Assembly (NCBI RefSeq): GCF_003391395.1
Contig: NZ_CP024190.1
Span: 2,604,001-2,668,000, forward strand
DNA from: Mycobacterium marinum
Lineage (GTDB): Bacteria; Actinomycetota; Actinomycetes; Mycobacteriales; Mycobacteriaceae
Direction: 5' to 3'
DNA length: 64,000 nucleotides
Shown: positions 1 to 8,659 of the stretch, piece by piece
Position numbering within the stretch: position 1 is the stretch's first letter
Layout: the number at the start of each line of letters is the position of its first letter
Position numbers and translations under genes: made by a program
Notes under the pieces: model-generated
Database searches by the model: none
What the model saw: only the letters and a program-made list of their open reading frames with translations
What the model was told of the DNA's origin: nothing

Positions 1-1683
1 CGATCCCATGAAAAGCCGGTCGATGAAGGTTGGCTCCAGATCAACGCCGACCAGGACGGCCACGTCGGGTCCGCTTGGTTTGGGCACCGTGACGGGCTTG
101 CCGTCGTGGACAACGACTTCTGAGATCGGGGTGAGCGGTCCGCACCGGGGCTGGGTATGGGTGAACAGCGCCCAATGGTCTTCCACCGCGCTGCGGCGGA
201 AATCGCACAGCAGTGCGCGCGAATACAGCGGGTTCTCCTGCACGCCGAGCCGTCCGTTGATACCGGTGGCGGGCGAGGTCGCCGATCGCAGCGACAGGAC
301 GAACTGCGGCCCGGCCGCGAGCGTGTCGCGGTTTAGCTTGTCCAGCGCCGGTGTGTAGACCGAGTAGGTCTGGAATATCGGCGCCGGGTGCCAGGCGAAG
401 TCGTAGGCCCACACGGCTGAGGTTTCATCCGGGTCGATGTGAACCGGATCCGGCCCGATCGTCTTGACGAAGCGGCTGGGAATGTCATAGAGCCGACGCT
501 GGCGTGCCTTGGCCTCCTCGATATGGCTGCGGGCGTGACCTGGTACGGCGACGGTTGCCAATCGGTCGAGTGCGCGCACTGGTGCCTGTATCACCCCGAG
601 GGGGCGCAGTTCGATCGCCACCACGCCGGCAACAAAGATCACGACGACGGCGACGACGACGAACTTGGCTGCCCGAGGAAGTATTTCGAACACACCCCCC
701 ACCGCCATCGCAACGACCATCAGTCCGAGCAGAGCGGCGAAGTGAATCGTGTCGTAGCGTCCGAACGCACTCTTGGCGACAAGCACGGTTGTCACCCCGA
801 CCAGCACCACATACTTGCGTGGGATCTGCGGGCTGCCGCGAAAGAACATGACGAAAAGCGCAACGAACCAGACCAGGGTCAAGGTGACGGCGCCGCCGGC
901 ATCCAAGGGGATCGGCACTGATTGCGCATCGATGTACCCGGACACGATCTCCGAGCTGAGCCGCAGCCACGTTGGCAGGTTGCCCAGTGGTTGCCCCATG
1001 AGCAGCCAGCAGACCGGAACGGTGGCGGCGAACGCGGCGACGGTAGCGCAGTGCCGCCACAGTGCTTTCCAATCCAGCAGCAGCGACATGCCCAGGGCGA
1101 TGGCCAAGACCACCGGGCCGGTGTTGAACTTGACCAGCAGCTCAAATCCCGCCACCACGCCGAGCGCGGTGGCGGTGATGAAGACCGTCGACCGTTGCGG
1201 GTCGGACCGCAACAGGGGAACACTGGCCCACGCCAAGGCCGCCAGCACGACCATTTCGGGGTACATGGTCCCCATCGCGATGGCGGTGACGCCGGTGGTC
1301 ACGAACGCCAATGCGAGCGATGTCATCGGTGGGTGTCGTTGGCGCAGCGCCGCGGCGATACCCAGGAACAGCGCTGCCACGACGATTACCTGATAGATCG
1401 TCGACAGCACGGCCTGAAGCGGTGAGTAGTAGGAACTGTCCTGCAGAAAGGCCAGCGGTCCGTAGGTGAAGACGATTTGGGGTCCCCACGCGAGGTGGCG
1501 GATTTGGCCCAGCGCCACCGCGGCCTGCCAGGACGGGTCTACCCCGGTTGGTGCTTCGACGGGTACCTGAGGCCAGAAAAAGACCACGGCAACAAGTGCG
1601 GCCAGGCAACGCTGCCAGCGTGCGGAGCCCCATGTCGTCTCCGAAAACCAGGAGCTGGCGCGCTCCGACTGCGTTGAAAGCAT
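1..1683 (-). CDS. polytopic membrane protein, GT-C-like, 3' end cut by window edge
   Basis: The minus-strand frame is open from an ATG at 1683 (in-frame TAA at 1693-1695 just upstream) to the left window edge, at least 561 codons, so the C-terminus is missing. The first ~330 residues contain many hydrophobic segments, beginning with one near residues 27-40; the rest is hydrophilic and probably extracytoplasmic. An early loop carries the acidic stretch GVDPSWQAA, where GT-C glycosyltransferases place catalytic acidic residues, but I cannot assign a family firmly. It starts 20 bp after the stop of a GtrA gene on the same strand, so the two are probably co-transcribed. A role in LOS glycan assembly at the membrane is inference from context. 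Confidence 0.75.
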   Translation of the reverse strand, partial: MLSTQSERASSWFSETTWGSARWQRCLAALVAVVFFWPQVPVEAPTGVDPSWQAAVALGQIRHLAWGPQIVFTYGPLAFLQDSSYYSPLQAVLSTIYQVIVVAALFLGIAAALRQRHPPMTSLALAFVTTGVTAIAMGTMYPEMVVLAALAWASVPLLRSDPQRSTVFITATALGVVAGFELLVKFNTGPVVLAIALGMSLLLDWKALWRHCATVAAFAATVPVCWLLMGQPLGNLPTWLRLSSEIVSGYIDAQSVPIPLDAGGAVTLTLVWFVALFVMFFRGSPQIPRKYVVLVGVTTVLVAKSAFGRYDTIHFAALLGLMVVAMAVGGVFEILPRAAKFVVVAVVVIFVAGVVAIELRPLGVIQAPVRALDRLATVAVPGHARSHIEEAKARQRRLYDIPSRFVKTIGPDPVHIDPDETSAVWAYDFAWHPAPIFQTYSVYTPALDKLNRDTLAAGPQFVLSLRSATSPATGINGRLGVQENPLYSRALLCDFRRSAVEDHWALFTHTQPRCGPLTPISEVVVHDGKPVTVPKPSGPDVAVLVGVDLEPTFIDRLFMGS

Positions 1684-1702
1684 GCGTGCAAGTTATCCCG
1701 GA

Positions 1703-2170
1703 TCAGGCCCGCATCTCGCTGAAGACCAGGTGGGTGTGTCCGGCCGTGTGTTGGTCGAGCCTGAAGAGCCACCTGTCCAGGAGTAAGAAGCGGCCGACCC
1801 ATACGACACCGAAGCCAAGCACCTGGGCGAAGAATACGGCGAGGCCGTGCACCGGCGTTGGCTCAGCGGCCATCGCGCGGTCGACGAGGTAGGTGAAGCT
1901 GGTGGCCAGAACGACGGCAAGCATCACCATCGTCCAGAACAACAGCACCTGCTTGTGCAGATCGCCCCCCGACGTTGCCCGCCAAACGAAGTGCTTGTTG
2001 GCGAAGAAGTTGGGAATGGTGGCCACGCCCGCGGCCAGCAGCGAGGCGATGGTGTAGTTGTGCAGCCACGGGCCCAGCACCTGGATGAGGCCCTGTCCGA
2101 TGGGCAGAAACACCAGCGCTACCGCGCCATAACGCAGCTTTCTGCGCGCTGCTTCGCTGCTGGTGTGCAT
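1703..2170 (-). CDS. GtrA-family membrane protein
   Basis: This small four-helix membrane protein has the GtrA layout: a basic N-terminal RRKLRYG followed by helix 1, a PNFFANKHFVWR motif after helix 2 (the family's conserved N-(Y/F)-x-x-x-R-x-(F/W)-V/T-F region), and two more helices. GtrA proteins are thought to help flip polyprenyl-phosphate-linked sugars across the membrane. I place the start at ATG 2170 (HTSSEAARRK) because it puts the basic segment at the N-terminus as in relatives and has a G-rich stretch upstream; a GTG at 2227 would add 19 residues. It lies 20 bp upstream of a large membrane protein gene, suggesting a GtrA/GT-C pair. A second GtrA is at 33502-34002. Confidence 0.8.
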   Translation of the reverse strand: MHTSSEAARRKLRYGAVALVFLPIGQGLIQVLGPWLHNYTIASLLAAGVATIPNFFANKHFVWRATSGGDLHKQVLLFWTMVMLAVVLATSFTYLVDRAMAAEPTPVHGLAVFFAQVLGFGVVWVGRFLLLDRWLFRLDQHTAGHTHLVFSEMRA

Positions 2171-2517
2171 GATCCAGCCCCCCGCCGGCCCCATGGTCAG
2201 CCAAGTTACCTGCAACCAAGTAGGCACGGGCCAGAACTCGAGAATCCGGGCGGGCCGGCGCGGCCGGAATCCGGATCTTCACCATTCAAAAGACAAGCTC
2301 GCGGCGCACGTGAAATGCTGTAGCGAAAGGCTGCCGCCGTCAACGGAGCCGCGGGGAGGACCGGCCTTGTTGGTTCGCGAGAAATGCCGCAGGCTCTGGC
2401 GGTGATCTCGTAGGCTCCAACACCATCCATATAGACCTAGATAGACAAACGACCGGCCCTTGTTATGGTCCAACCCCTTAACGAGGCCGAGAGCATGAAG
2501 GGGAGGCGGCGGTTCGC
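2171..2517. other. divergent intergenic region before udgL
   Basis: About 350 bp separate the minus-strand gtrA from the plus-strand UDP-sugar dehydrogenase, so promoters for both directions should lie here. The part nearest udgL is locally AT-richer, with a partial direct repeat (TAGAC at about 2433 and again at 2441). A strong ribosome binding site (AAGGGGAGG, 2498-2506) precedes the GTG start at 2518. I see no open frame that looks coding and no clear -35/-10 pair. Confidence 0.5.
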
Positions 2518-3774
2518 GTGACAACTCAACCGTCCGAACGGATCTGTATTGTCGGGGGCGCCGGCCACGTCGGGCTTCCGCTGGCGCTGGTGCTTGCCGA
2601 CGAGGGGTACAACGTTGACATCCTCGACACCAACGCCGAAGCCTTGGAAACCATCATGGCCGGGCGGATGCCCTTCATCGAGACCGGAGCCGAGGATCTC
2701 CTCAAGCGGCTGCTGCCAACCGGGCGGATCAGCGGTAGCACCGACTCGCAGGTGGTCCGCAACTCCGACATCGTGATCTGTGTGGTGGGGACTCCGGTCG
2801 ACGAATACCTAACGCCCCAGGCGCACACGTTCTTTCGGGTGATCGATGAGATCAGCCCGTACTTCCACGATGGGCAGACCCTGATCCTGCGAAGCACCGT
2901 CTACCCGGGACTGAGCCAGCGGGTCCACGACATGTTCTCCGAACGTGGGATTGGCGTTCACGTCACCTTCTGTCCGGAGCGCATCGCCCAAGGACATTCG
3001 ATCCGGGAATTGCGGATCATCCCGCAGATCATCAGCGGATTCGACGCCGAGGGACTTCGGGTGGTCCGCGAGCTCTTCTCCGGGATAGCCAGTGAGATCA
3101 TCGAGGTCGAGCCGCAAGAAGCTGAGCTGGCCAAGCTCTTCTGCAACAGCTACCGCTACATCCAGTTCGCGGTCGCCAACCAGTTTTACCTGCTCAGTCG
3201 CGAGGCGGGGCTCGATTTCGACCGAGTTCACCATGCCGCGACCTACAAGAACAGCCGCGTCGACAGCCTGCCGAGGGCCGGACTTGCGGCCGGCCCGTGC
3301 TTGCTCAAGGACACCATGCAGCTCGCCGCGTTCAGCAACAACAACTTCATGCTCGGGCATTCGGCCATGCTGATCAACGAAGGCCAGCCGCAGTTCATCG
3401 TCAACATGCTCAAGCGCCGGGTTAATCTGCGTGACAAGACGGTTGGCATACTCGGTATGACGTTCAAGGCCGACTGCGACGACACGCGCGACTCGCTCAG
3501 CTTTAAACTCAGGCACCTGCTGATGCTGGAAGCAAAGGAAGTGATCTTGCACGACCCATTCCTCGAGGGCAAGGATTACCACCCGCTGCAGACCGTGGTG
3601 GACCGGTCCGACGTCATTGTTGTAGGCGTGCCCCACTCCGCCTATCGGGGCCTTCGGGTCCCGCGCGGCAAAGTGGTTGAGGACGTCTGGGGGTGTCTGG
3701 ACGTCACCGAGCTCGACGTTGACCCGTGCAACGGGGCGAACCTGGCGGAGCTGGGGACGGCGGCGGCCCGGTGA
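2518..3774 (+). CDS. udgL: UDP-glucose/GDP-mannose-type nucleotide-sugar 6-dehydrogenase
   Basis: Predicted cytosolic NAD-dependent enzyme that oxidises C6 of a nucleotide sugar to the uronate in two steps. The 418-residue protein has the N-terminal Rossmann motif GGAGHVGL (14-21), the central helix with NSYRY (210-214), and the catalytic region GPCLLKDT with Cys261, Lys264 and Asp265; the sequence around the Cys is the WecC/WbpO-like variant, not GFGGSCF. The C-terminal UDP-binding part is complete. The GTG start at 2518 follows a strong Shine-Dalgarno. It opens the plus-strand LOS sugar operon and overlaps the next gene by four bases (GTGA), so translation is probably coupled. The symbol follows the M. 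marinum LOS locus as I recall it; the exact sugar substrate is not visible. Confidence 0.9.
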   Translation: MTTQPSERICIVGGAGHVGLPLALVLADEGYNVDILDTNAEALETIMAGRMPFIETGAEDLLKRLLPTGRISGSTDSQVVRNSDIVICVVGTPVDEYLTPQAHTFFRVIDEISPYFHDGQTLILRSTVYPGLSQRVHDMFSERGIGVHVTFCPERIAQGHSIRELRIIPQIISGFDAEGLRVVRELFSGIASEIIEVEPQEAELAKLFCNSYRYIQFAVANQFYLLSREAGLDFDRVHHAATYKNSRVDSLPRAGLAAGPCLLKDTMQLAAFSNNNFMLGHSAMLINEGQPQFIVNMLKRRVNLRDKTVGILGMTFKADCDDTRDSLSFKLRHLLMLEAKEVILHDPFLEGKDYHPLQTVVDRSDVIVVGVPHSAYRGLRVPRGKVVEDVWGCLDVTELDVDPCNGANLAELGTAAAR

Positions 3775-4790
3775 AGGTACTGGTAACCGGCAGCGCAGGA
3801 TTCATCAACGGGTACGTCGTACAAGAGCTGTTGCAGGCTGGGCACGAAGTGGTCGGCATCGACAACTATTCCAAGTACGGCAAGGTAACGAAGAGCTACG
3901 ACGACCACCCCAACTACCACTTCGTCGAGGGCGACGTCAAAGACGTTGACCTGATGTTTGAGCTGGTCGAGGGTTGCGAGCAGATGGTGGCCAGCGCTGC
4001 CCGCATCGGTGGCATCACCTATTTTCACGAGTACGCCTACGACTTGCTGGCCGAGAACGAGCGAATTGCGGCTGCCCACTTTGACACAGCCATCTATGCA
4101 TACCGCAAGGGTTGGCTGAAGAAGATCAACGTGATCAGTTCTTCCATGGTGTTCGAGAACGCCAGCATCTTCCCGACGCCGGAAAAGCACATCACCGAAT
4201 GCCCGCCTCCAACAAGCACTTACGGCTTCCAGAAGCTTGCCTGCGAGTACTTCGCCCATGGTGCCTACGAGCAGTACGGGCTGCCGTACACCATCATTCG
4301 GCCCTTCAACTGTGTCGGAACCGGTGAACAACGCGCGCTTGGTGGCCGTGAAATCCCAAGCGGAAATGTCAAACTCGCGATGAGCCACGTCGTGCCAGAC
4401 CTGGTCCAGAAGGTCGTCAAGGGCCAAGACCCGCTGCACATCCTGGGGGACGGTAGCCAGGTACGGCACTACACCTACGGTGGGGACCTGGCCCGGGGGA
4501 TTCGCACCTGCATGGAGCACCCCGCGGCGCTCAACGGCGACTTCAACCTGTCGACCCCGGAAGCCACCACCGTGCTGGAACTGGCAGAAGTGATCTGGCG
4601 CAAGATGCGCCCTGACACTCCCTTCCGTTACGAAAGTGATCCGCCATTCGAGCACGACGTGCAGCTGCGCTCTCCCGACGTTCACAAAGCGACCCAGGTA
4701 CTCGGCTTCGAGGCGACGACTACGCTTGACGCCATGCTCGACGAAGTCATCCCGTGGATCGTGAACGCGGTTGAGGCCGGGACGATCTGA
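3771..4790 (+). CDS. NAD-dependent epimerase/dehydratase (extended SDR)
   Basis: The 339-residue protein is an extended short-chain dehydrogenase acting on nucleotide sugars. The catalytic YGFQK (YxxxK) and upstream ISSSMVF serine segment are intact. The nucleotide-binding loop reads TGSAGFIN, so the third glycine of TGxxGxxG is replaced by Asn with a Gly immediately after, which is unusual. I chose GTG 3771 because it gives a GTGA overlap with the stop of the dehydrogenase and starts directly at KVLVTG; an upstream ATG at 3726 would lie inside udgL. Coupling to udgL suggests that it epimerises or decarboxylates the uronic-acid product, for example towards a xylose-like sugar, but the reaction is inference. 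Confidence 0.85.
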   Translation: MKVLVTGSAGFINGYVVQELLQAGHEVVGIDNYSKYGKVTKSYDDHPNYHFVEGDVKDVDLMFELVEGCEQMVASAARIGGITYFHEYAYDLLAENERIAAAHFDTAIYAYRKGWLKKINVISSSMVFENASIFPTPEKHITECPPPTSTYGFQKLACEYFAHGAYEQYGLPYTIIRPFNCVGTGEQRALGGREIPSGNVKLAMSHVVPDLVQKVVKGQDPLHILGDGSQVRHYTYGGDLARGIRTCMEHPAALNGDFNLSTPEATTVLELAEVIWRKMRPDTPFRYESDPPFEHDVQLRSPDVHKATQVLGFEATTTLDAMLDEVIPWIVNAVEAGTI

Positions 4791-4819
4791 CGTGTATTGG
4801 TGCTACCCACGAGGACGCC

Positions 4820-6313
4820 ATGCGCATCGCAGGTGAACCCGACCTGCAGCAGCTCTATCGCAATCGCTTTGGCCACGCCCGCGAATCGCGTGCCGCCATT
4901 TGGGCCGTACTAGTTCGCGATTTCTTTCAAGCGTGGGTCAGGCGCAGCGACACGGTGCTCGATCTCGGCTGTGGTTACGGCGAGTTCCTCAATCATGTCT
5001 GCGCCGCACGTCGGATCGGTGTCGATCTGAATCCCGACAGCGCCGACATGCTCGAGCCCGGCATCGAGTTCCACGGCGGGCGGGCCGATGATCTCAGCTT
5101 CTTGGCCGACGAGTCGGTGGATGTGGTTTTCACCAGCAACCTGCTCGAGCACCTGCAGAGCAAGGCCGAGGTGGAGCGCACCATCGCTGAGGCACACCGC
5201 GTGCTCAAGCCCGGGGGGCACCTCATAGCGATGGGGCCCAATATTCGCTTTCTCGGTGGCGACTATTGGGATTTCTGGGACCACACGGTGCCGATCAGCG
5301 ACCGTTCGCTCATTGAGGTGCTCGAATCCCAGCATCTGAGGATCGTCGACGACTACGACCGGTTCTTGCCCTATACGACGAGGTCGCCCTGGCCGCAGGC
5401 GCCAATCTTGGTGCGGCAGTACCTGCGTTCCCGGGCGGCGTGGCCGATTTTCGGCAAGCAGTTCGTGATTCGCGCCCGCAAAGAACGAACCGACCTCGAC
5501 GACGAGCGCCTGATCAGCGTGGTGATCCCGGTCTACAACGAGGGCGAGAACATTCAAGTCTGCGTCCGCAGATTGACCGAGGCGTTGTCGGACGTGCCCC
5601 ACGAATTACTCGTCTGCTACGACTTCGACGAGGACACGACGTTACCGGCGCTCGCGGCGATGCCCGACAAGCCGGGGACGCTGCGGTTGGTCCGCAACTC
5701 CATCGGCAAGGGCGTGGCCAATGCCCTGATCGCCGGCTTTGCGGCGGCCCGTGGGGACGTCGTCGTGACCAGCATGGCCGACCTGTCTGATCCGCCGTCG
5801 GTGATTCCATTGATGGCAGCCAAGATTCGCGACGAGGGAGCCGACATCGTCAGCGGTTCGCGGTACATGCCCGGCGGCTCGCAGACCGGCGGGCCCCGGT
5901 TGAAGACGCTGATGTCGAGGACGGCCGGGCTCAGCCTGCATTACGTGGGCAGGGTGCCCACCCATGATGCGACGACCAACTTCCGCGGATACAGCCGGCG
6001 TTTCCTCGATGAAGTTCCAGTGGAGAGCATCAAGGGGTTTGAGGTGGGTTTGGAACTCACCACGAAGGCGCACTTGATGGGCTTTCGCGTCGATGAGGTG
6101 CCCAGCAGCTGGGAAGACCGGACCGCCGGCACCAGCAAGTTCGACCTGGTCGGCTGGTTGCCCTCGTATCTGCACTGGTACGGGTTGGCGATGCGGGGTC
6201 CGGTGTTGCGCGGGACCACCGGCTCGCTGGCCGCGCTCGGGGCCCTGTGGCTCGCGCGCCGGCGCCGCTGTGTTGATGCTCAGCAGAGCCGAAAGACATT
6301 GCCGTCGAAGTGA
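4820..6313 (+). CDS. bifunctional SAM methyltransferase - family 2 glycosyltransferase fusion
   Basis: One 497-residue chain carries two domains. Residues ~1-215 are a class I SAM-dependent methyltransferase with motif I DLGCGYGEF and the following acidic GVDLNP, plus the LKPGGH motif. Residues ~230-460 are a GT-A family 2 domain of the dolichol-phosphate-sugar synthase type, with VVIPVYNEGENI, the acidic ADLSDPP motif in place of DxD, GSRYMPGG, and SSWEDRTAG near the acceptor site. The C-terminus has a short hydrophobic stretch (GSLAALGALWLA). It starts 30 bp after the epimerase, in the same operon. The fusion implies that sugar methylation and transfer (or polyprenyl-phosphate-sugar synthesis) are coupled; which product is made is not visible. 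Confidence 0.88.
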   Translation: MRIAGEPDLQQLYRNRFGHARESRAAIWAVLVRDFFQAWVRRSDTVLDLGCGYGEFLNHVCAARRIGVDLNPDSADMLEPGIEFHGGRADDLSFLADESVDVVFTSNLLEHLQSKAEVERTIAEAHRVLKPGGHLIAMGPNIRFLGGDYWDFWDHTVPISDRSLIEVLESQHLRIVDDYDRFLPYTTRSPWPQAPILVRQYLRSRAAWPIFGKQFVIRARKERTDLDDERLISVVIPVYNEGENIQVCVRRLTEALSDVPHELLVCYDFDEDTTLPALAAMPDKPGTLRLVRNSIGKGVANALIAGFAAARGDVVVTSMADLSDPPSVIPLMAAKIRDEGADIVSGSRYMPGGSQTGGPRLKTLMSRTAGLSLHYVGRVPTHDATTNFRGYSRRFLDEVPVESIKGFEVGLELTTKAHLMGFRVDEVPSSWEDRTAGTSKFDLVGWLPSYLHWYGLAMRGPVLRGTTGSLAALGALWLARRRRCVDAQQSRKTLPSK

Positions 6314-6329
6314 ATCGGAGTACGCAGGA

Positions 6330-7331
6330 ATGCGGGCCCGTGCGGCCGCAGGCTCCTGGCCGTGCGCACCTGTACTGCTCCACGGGTGGACCTGCTCCGT
6401 GACGACATTGGTGAATGCGAGCGCGCGCGAACTGGCGGCGCGGGCGCTTGGCGAGGACCGAGTGCTTGTCACCGGCGCATCGGGCTGGTTCGGGCGCACC
6501 GCACTGGATCTGCTGGCCCCGCTGGGCCTGCCCACGCTGGCCCTGGCCAGCCGGGCCCGGACCATTCGGGTCGGGGATCGCGACATCGATTGCCGGGTAT
6601 GGGACGAGCGGGAAGTGGCCGCCTTTGCGCCCACGGTCGTGCTGGACTGTGCGTTTCTTACGCGCGACCGAGTCGCAGGCATGCCGCTGGGCGAATATGT
6701 TGGCGCCAACCGTGCCCTCACCGAGCGCCTGGTCTACGCGACACAGCTACCCGACGTCCGGCTCGCGCTCACGGTCTCCAGCGGTGCGGCCGTTTATCCG
6801 CGGGACGCGCTGATGGACCCGATCGAGGACAACCCGTATGGCTACCTCAAGCGTGAGGCCGAGCAGCGCCTGGCACAGGCCGCCGCCGAGGCCGGGACGG
6901 TGCCCGTGGTCGTGCGGGCCTGGAGTATCTCGGGTGCTCACGTGCAGAAGCCGGAGGCCTACGCGCTGGGGTCGATGATCCGGGCAGCCAGTTCGGGGGC
7001 GATCCGGATCACCGCCCGCCGCCCGGTGTTCCGTCGGTATTCCCTAGCTGAAGAGCTGCTGGCGGTGGCGATCGCCGAGGGCGGGATCGGCCCGGTCACC
7101 ATCGACAGCGGCGGCGAGCTGGTGGAGATGGCCGAGCTTGCCGCGCGGGTCGCCGCGGTGGTGCGCCCCGATGCGGTGATCAGCCGCGACGAGATCGATC
7201 CCCGCAATCCGGATCAATACCATTCTGACGGCCGGGATTGGCAGCGGCTGTGCCAGAAGTGGGATTTGGCTAGCGCACCCCTTGATCGTCAGATCGAGAT
7301 CACCGCCCGCGGAGTGCTTGGTATGGCCTAA
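6330..7331 (+). CDS. NAD-dependent epimerase/dehydratase-like protein
   Basis: An extended-SDR protein with TGASGWFG as nucleotide-binding motif, SSGAAVYP in the serine position and NPYGYLKRE supplying YxxxK. The C-terminal substrate half is divergent. The start is uncertain: ATG 6330 has a GGAG nine bases upstream and lies 16 bp after the previous stop; GTG 6399 or 6411 would remove a Cys/Ala-rich leader not typical of the family, and one of these may be correct. It sits between the methyltransferase-glycosyltransferase fusion and losA, so a role in making a nucleotide-sugar donor for the LOS glycan is likely. Substrate unknown. Confidence 0.8.
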   Translation: MRARAAAGSWPCAPVLLHGWTCSVTTLVNASARELAARALGEDRVLVTGASGWFGRTALDLLAPLGLPTLALASRARTIRVGDRDIDCRVWDEREVAAFAPTVVLDCAFLTRDRVAGMPLGEYVGANRALTERLVYATQLPDVRLALTVSSGAAVYPRDALMDPIEDNPYGYLKREAEQRLAQAAAEAGTVPVVVRAWSISGAHVQKPEAYALGSMIRAASSGAIRITARRPVFRRYSLAEELLAVAIAEGGIGPVTIDSGGELVEMAELAARVAAVVRPDAVISRDEIDPRNPDQYHSDGRDWQRLCQKWDLASAPLDRQIEITARGVLGMA

Positions 7332-7624
7332 GCAGTTCCGGCGCAGAGTTGGCGAGATTGCCGGGTGTGGTCACTTTTTCGATTATGCAATGTGTGGCGT
7401 GTTCGATTGCCTGCGCCGGCGGCGAGGAGCTGAAATATCTTCAGCGGGGGCATTTTTCGGGTAATCCGCCAATGCTCGATATCGAGACCGGCAAATGCGG
7501 CCGGTCAAAGTGATCATCGGGCTCTCGATCGGCGAATCCAACGAGTCCAAAACCGCCGCCATGCCCGTGTGCCCTCGGTATGATCCCCGGGAAAGATGCT
7601 CTGCAGCGGTGGATTGGATTGGCA
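7332..7624. other. intergenic region upstream of losA
   Basis: About 290 bp without a convincing gene. Small open frames here have no recognisable product. The stretch is less GC-rich than its flanks and includes CACTTTTTCGATTATGC around 7370-7387, so losA may have its own promoter, but I cannot define -35/-10 boxes with confidence. Confidence 0.4.
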
Positions 7625-8659
7625 ATGCGTCTCTCGATCGTAACGACCCTGTACATGTCCGAGCCGTATGTGCTCGAGTTCTACCGGCGAGTTCGCGCGG
7701 CGGCGGACAAGATTACGAGCGACGTCGAGATGATCTTCGTCGATGACGGCTCGCCGGACGGATCGCTTGATCAGGCGGTTTCGTTGCTCGGTAAAGATCC
7801 CAGCGTGCGGGTGATTCAGCTGTCACGAAACTTCGGTCATCACAAGGCGATGATGACCGGCTTGGCGCATGCCACCGGTGATCTCGTTTTTCTGATCGAC
7901 TCAGATCTGGAGGAGGATCCCGCCCTCCTCGAACAGTTCTACGAGAAGCTGATAGCGACCGACGCTGACGTGGTATTTGGTTGCCAGGCGCAGCGCCCTG
8001 GCAGCTGGTGGAAGAACTTTGGCCCCAAGATGCACTATCGCGCGTCCGCGATGCTGTGCAACCCACCGCTGCACGAAAACGTCCTCACCGTCCGGTTGAT
8101 GAGAGCCGATTATGTGCGCTGTCTGGTCCAGCACCAGGAGCGAGAACTCTCGATCGCCGGCCTGTGGCAGATTACGGGTTTCAATCAGATTCCGATGTCT
8201 GTGCACAAGGCGTCGAAGGGAACAACCACATATACCTTCGCGCACAAGGTCAAGGCGTTGGTCGACAATGTCACATCATTTAGCAACAAACCCCTGGTCT
8301 TCATTTTCTATCTCGGTGCTGTAATTTTCATGATTTCCAGCTTGGCCGCGGGATACTTGATCGTCGATCGGCTTTTCTTCCGGGTCTTGCTCGGTGGTTG
8401 GCCGTCATTGATTGTCTCCATCTGGATGCTGGGTGGGCTGACGATTTTCTGCCTGGGGCTGATTGGAATCTATATTTCGAAGATTTTCACCGAAACCAAG
8501 CAGCGGCCGTACACGATAATCCGAAGAATCTACGGGCCGAACTTCACGTCCCAGGGGCCGGCGTCGCTTGAGGCCGCTTTCCGCGCCATGCCCCCGGCGA
8601 GCTGGGAACGCTTCGGCGCGGATCCGGTTCGTTCGCCGCGGGGCGATCGAGGGCTATGA
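7625..8659 (+). CDS. losA: LosA-like family 2 glycosyltransferase
   Basis: GT-A enzyme with VDDGSPDGS, the metal-binding DSDLEED (DxD) and two C-terminal transmembrane helices (about residues 230-285), the architecture of polyprenyl-phosphate-sugar synthases such as GtrB. The M. marinum LosA is the LOS glycosyltransferase recalled from the literature as needed to extend LOS to its larger forms, and position in this locus supports the name. I place the start at ATG 7625 (RLSIVTTLYM) because family members begin at this strand; an in-frame ATG at 7580 would add 15 residues. Its stop overlaps the start of the dioxygenase gene (ATGA), implying coupled translation. Confidence 0.88.
   Translation: MRLSIVTTLYMSEPYVLEFYRRVRAAADKITSDVEMIFVDDGSPDGSLDQAVSLLGKDPSVRVIQLSRNFGHHKAMMTGLAHATGDLVFLIDSDLEEDPALLEQFYEKLIATDADVVFGCQAQRPGSWWKNFGPKMHYRASAMLCNPPLHENVLTVRLMRADYVRCLVQHQERELSIAGLWQITGFNQIPMSVHKASKGTTTYTFAHKVKALVDNVTSFSNKPLVFIFYLGAVIFMISSLAAGYLIVDRLFFRVLLGGWPSLIVSIWMLGGLTIFCLGLIGIYISKIFTETKQRPYTIIRRIYGPNFTSQGPASLEAAFRAMPPASWERFGADPVRSPRGDRGL

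Noticed and set aside
439..1425. Plus-strand open frames of 160-206 codons across the left end
   Set aside because: The minus strand is open in one frame from 1683 to the edge and encodes clear membrane helices; the plus-strand frames overlap each other and are Arg/His/Gln-rich, typical of shadows in high-GC genes.
6093..6329. Upstream extension of the second epimerase into the preceding gene
   Set aside because: The added part overlaps the glycosyltransferase C-terminus and encodes Pro/Arg-rich sequence unlike any SDR.
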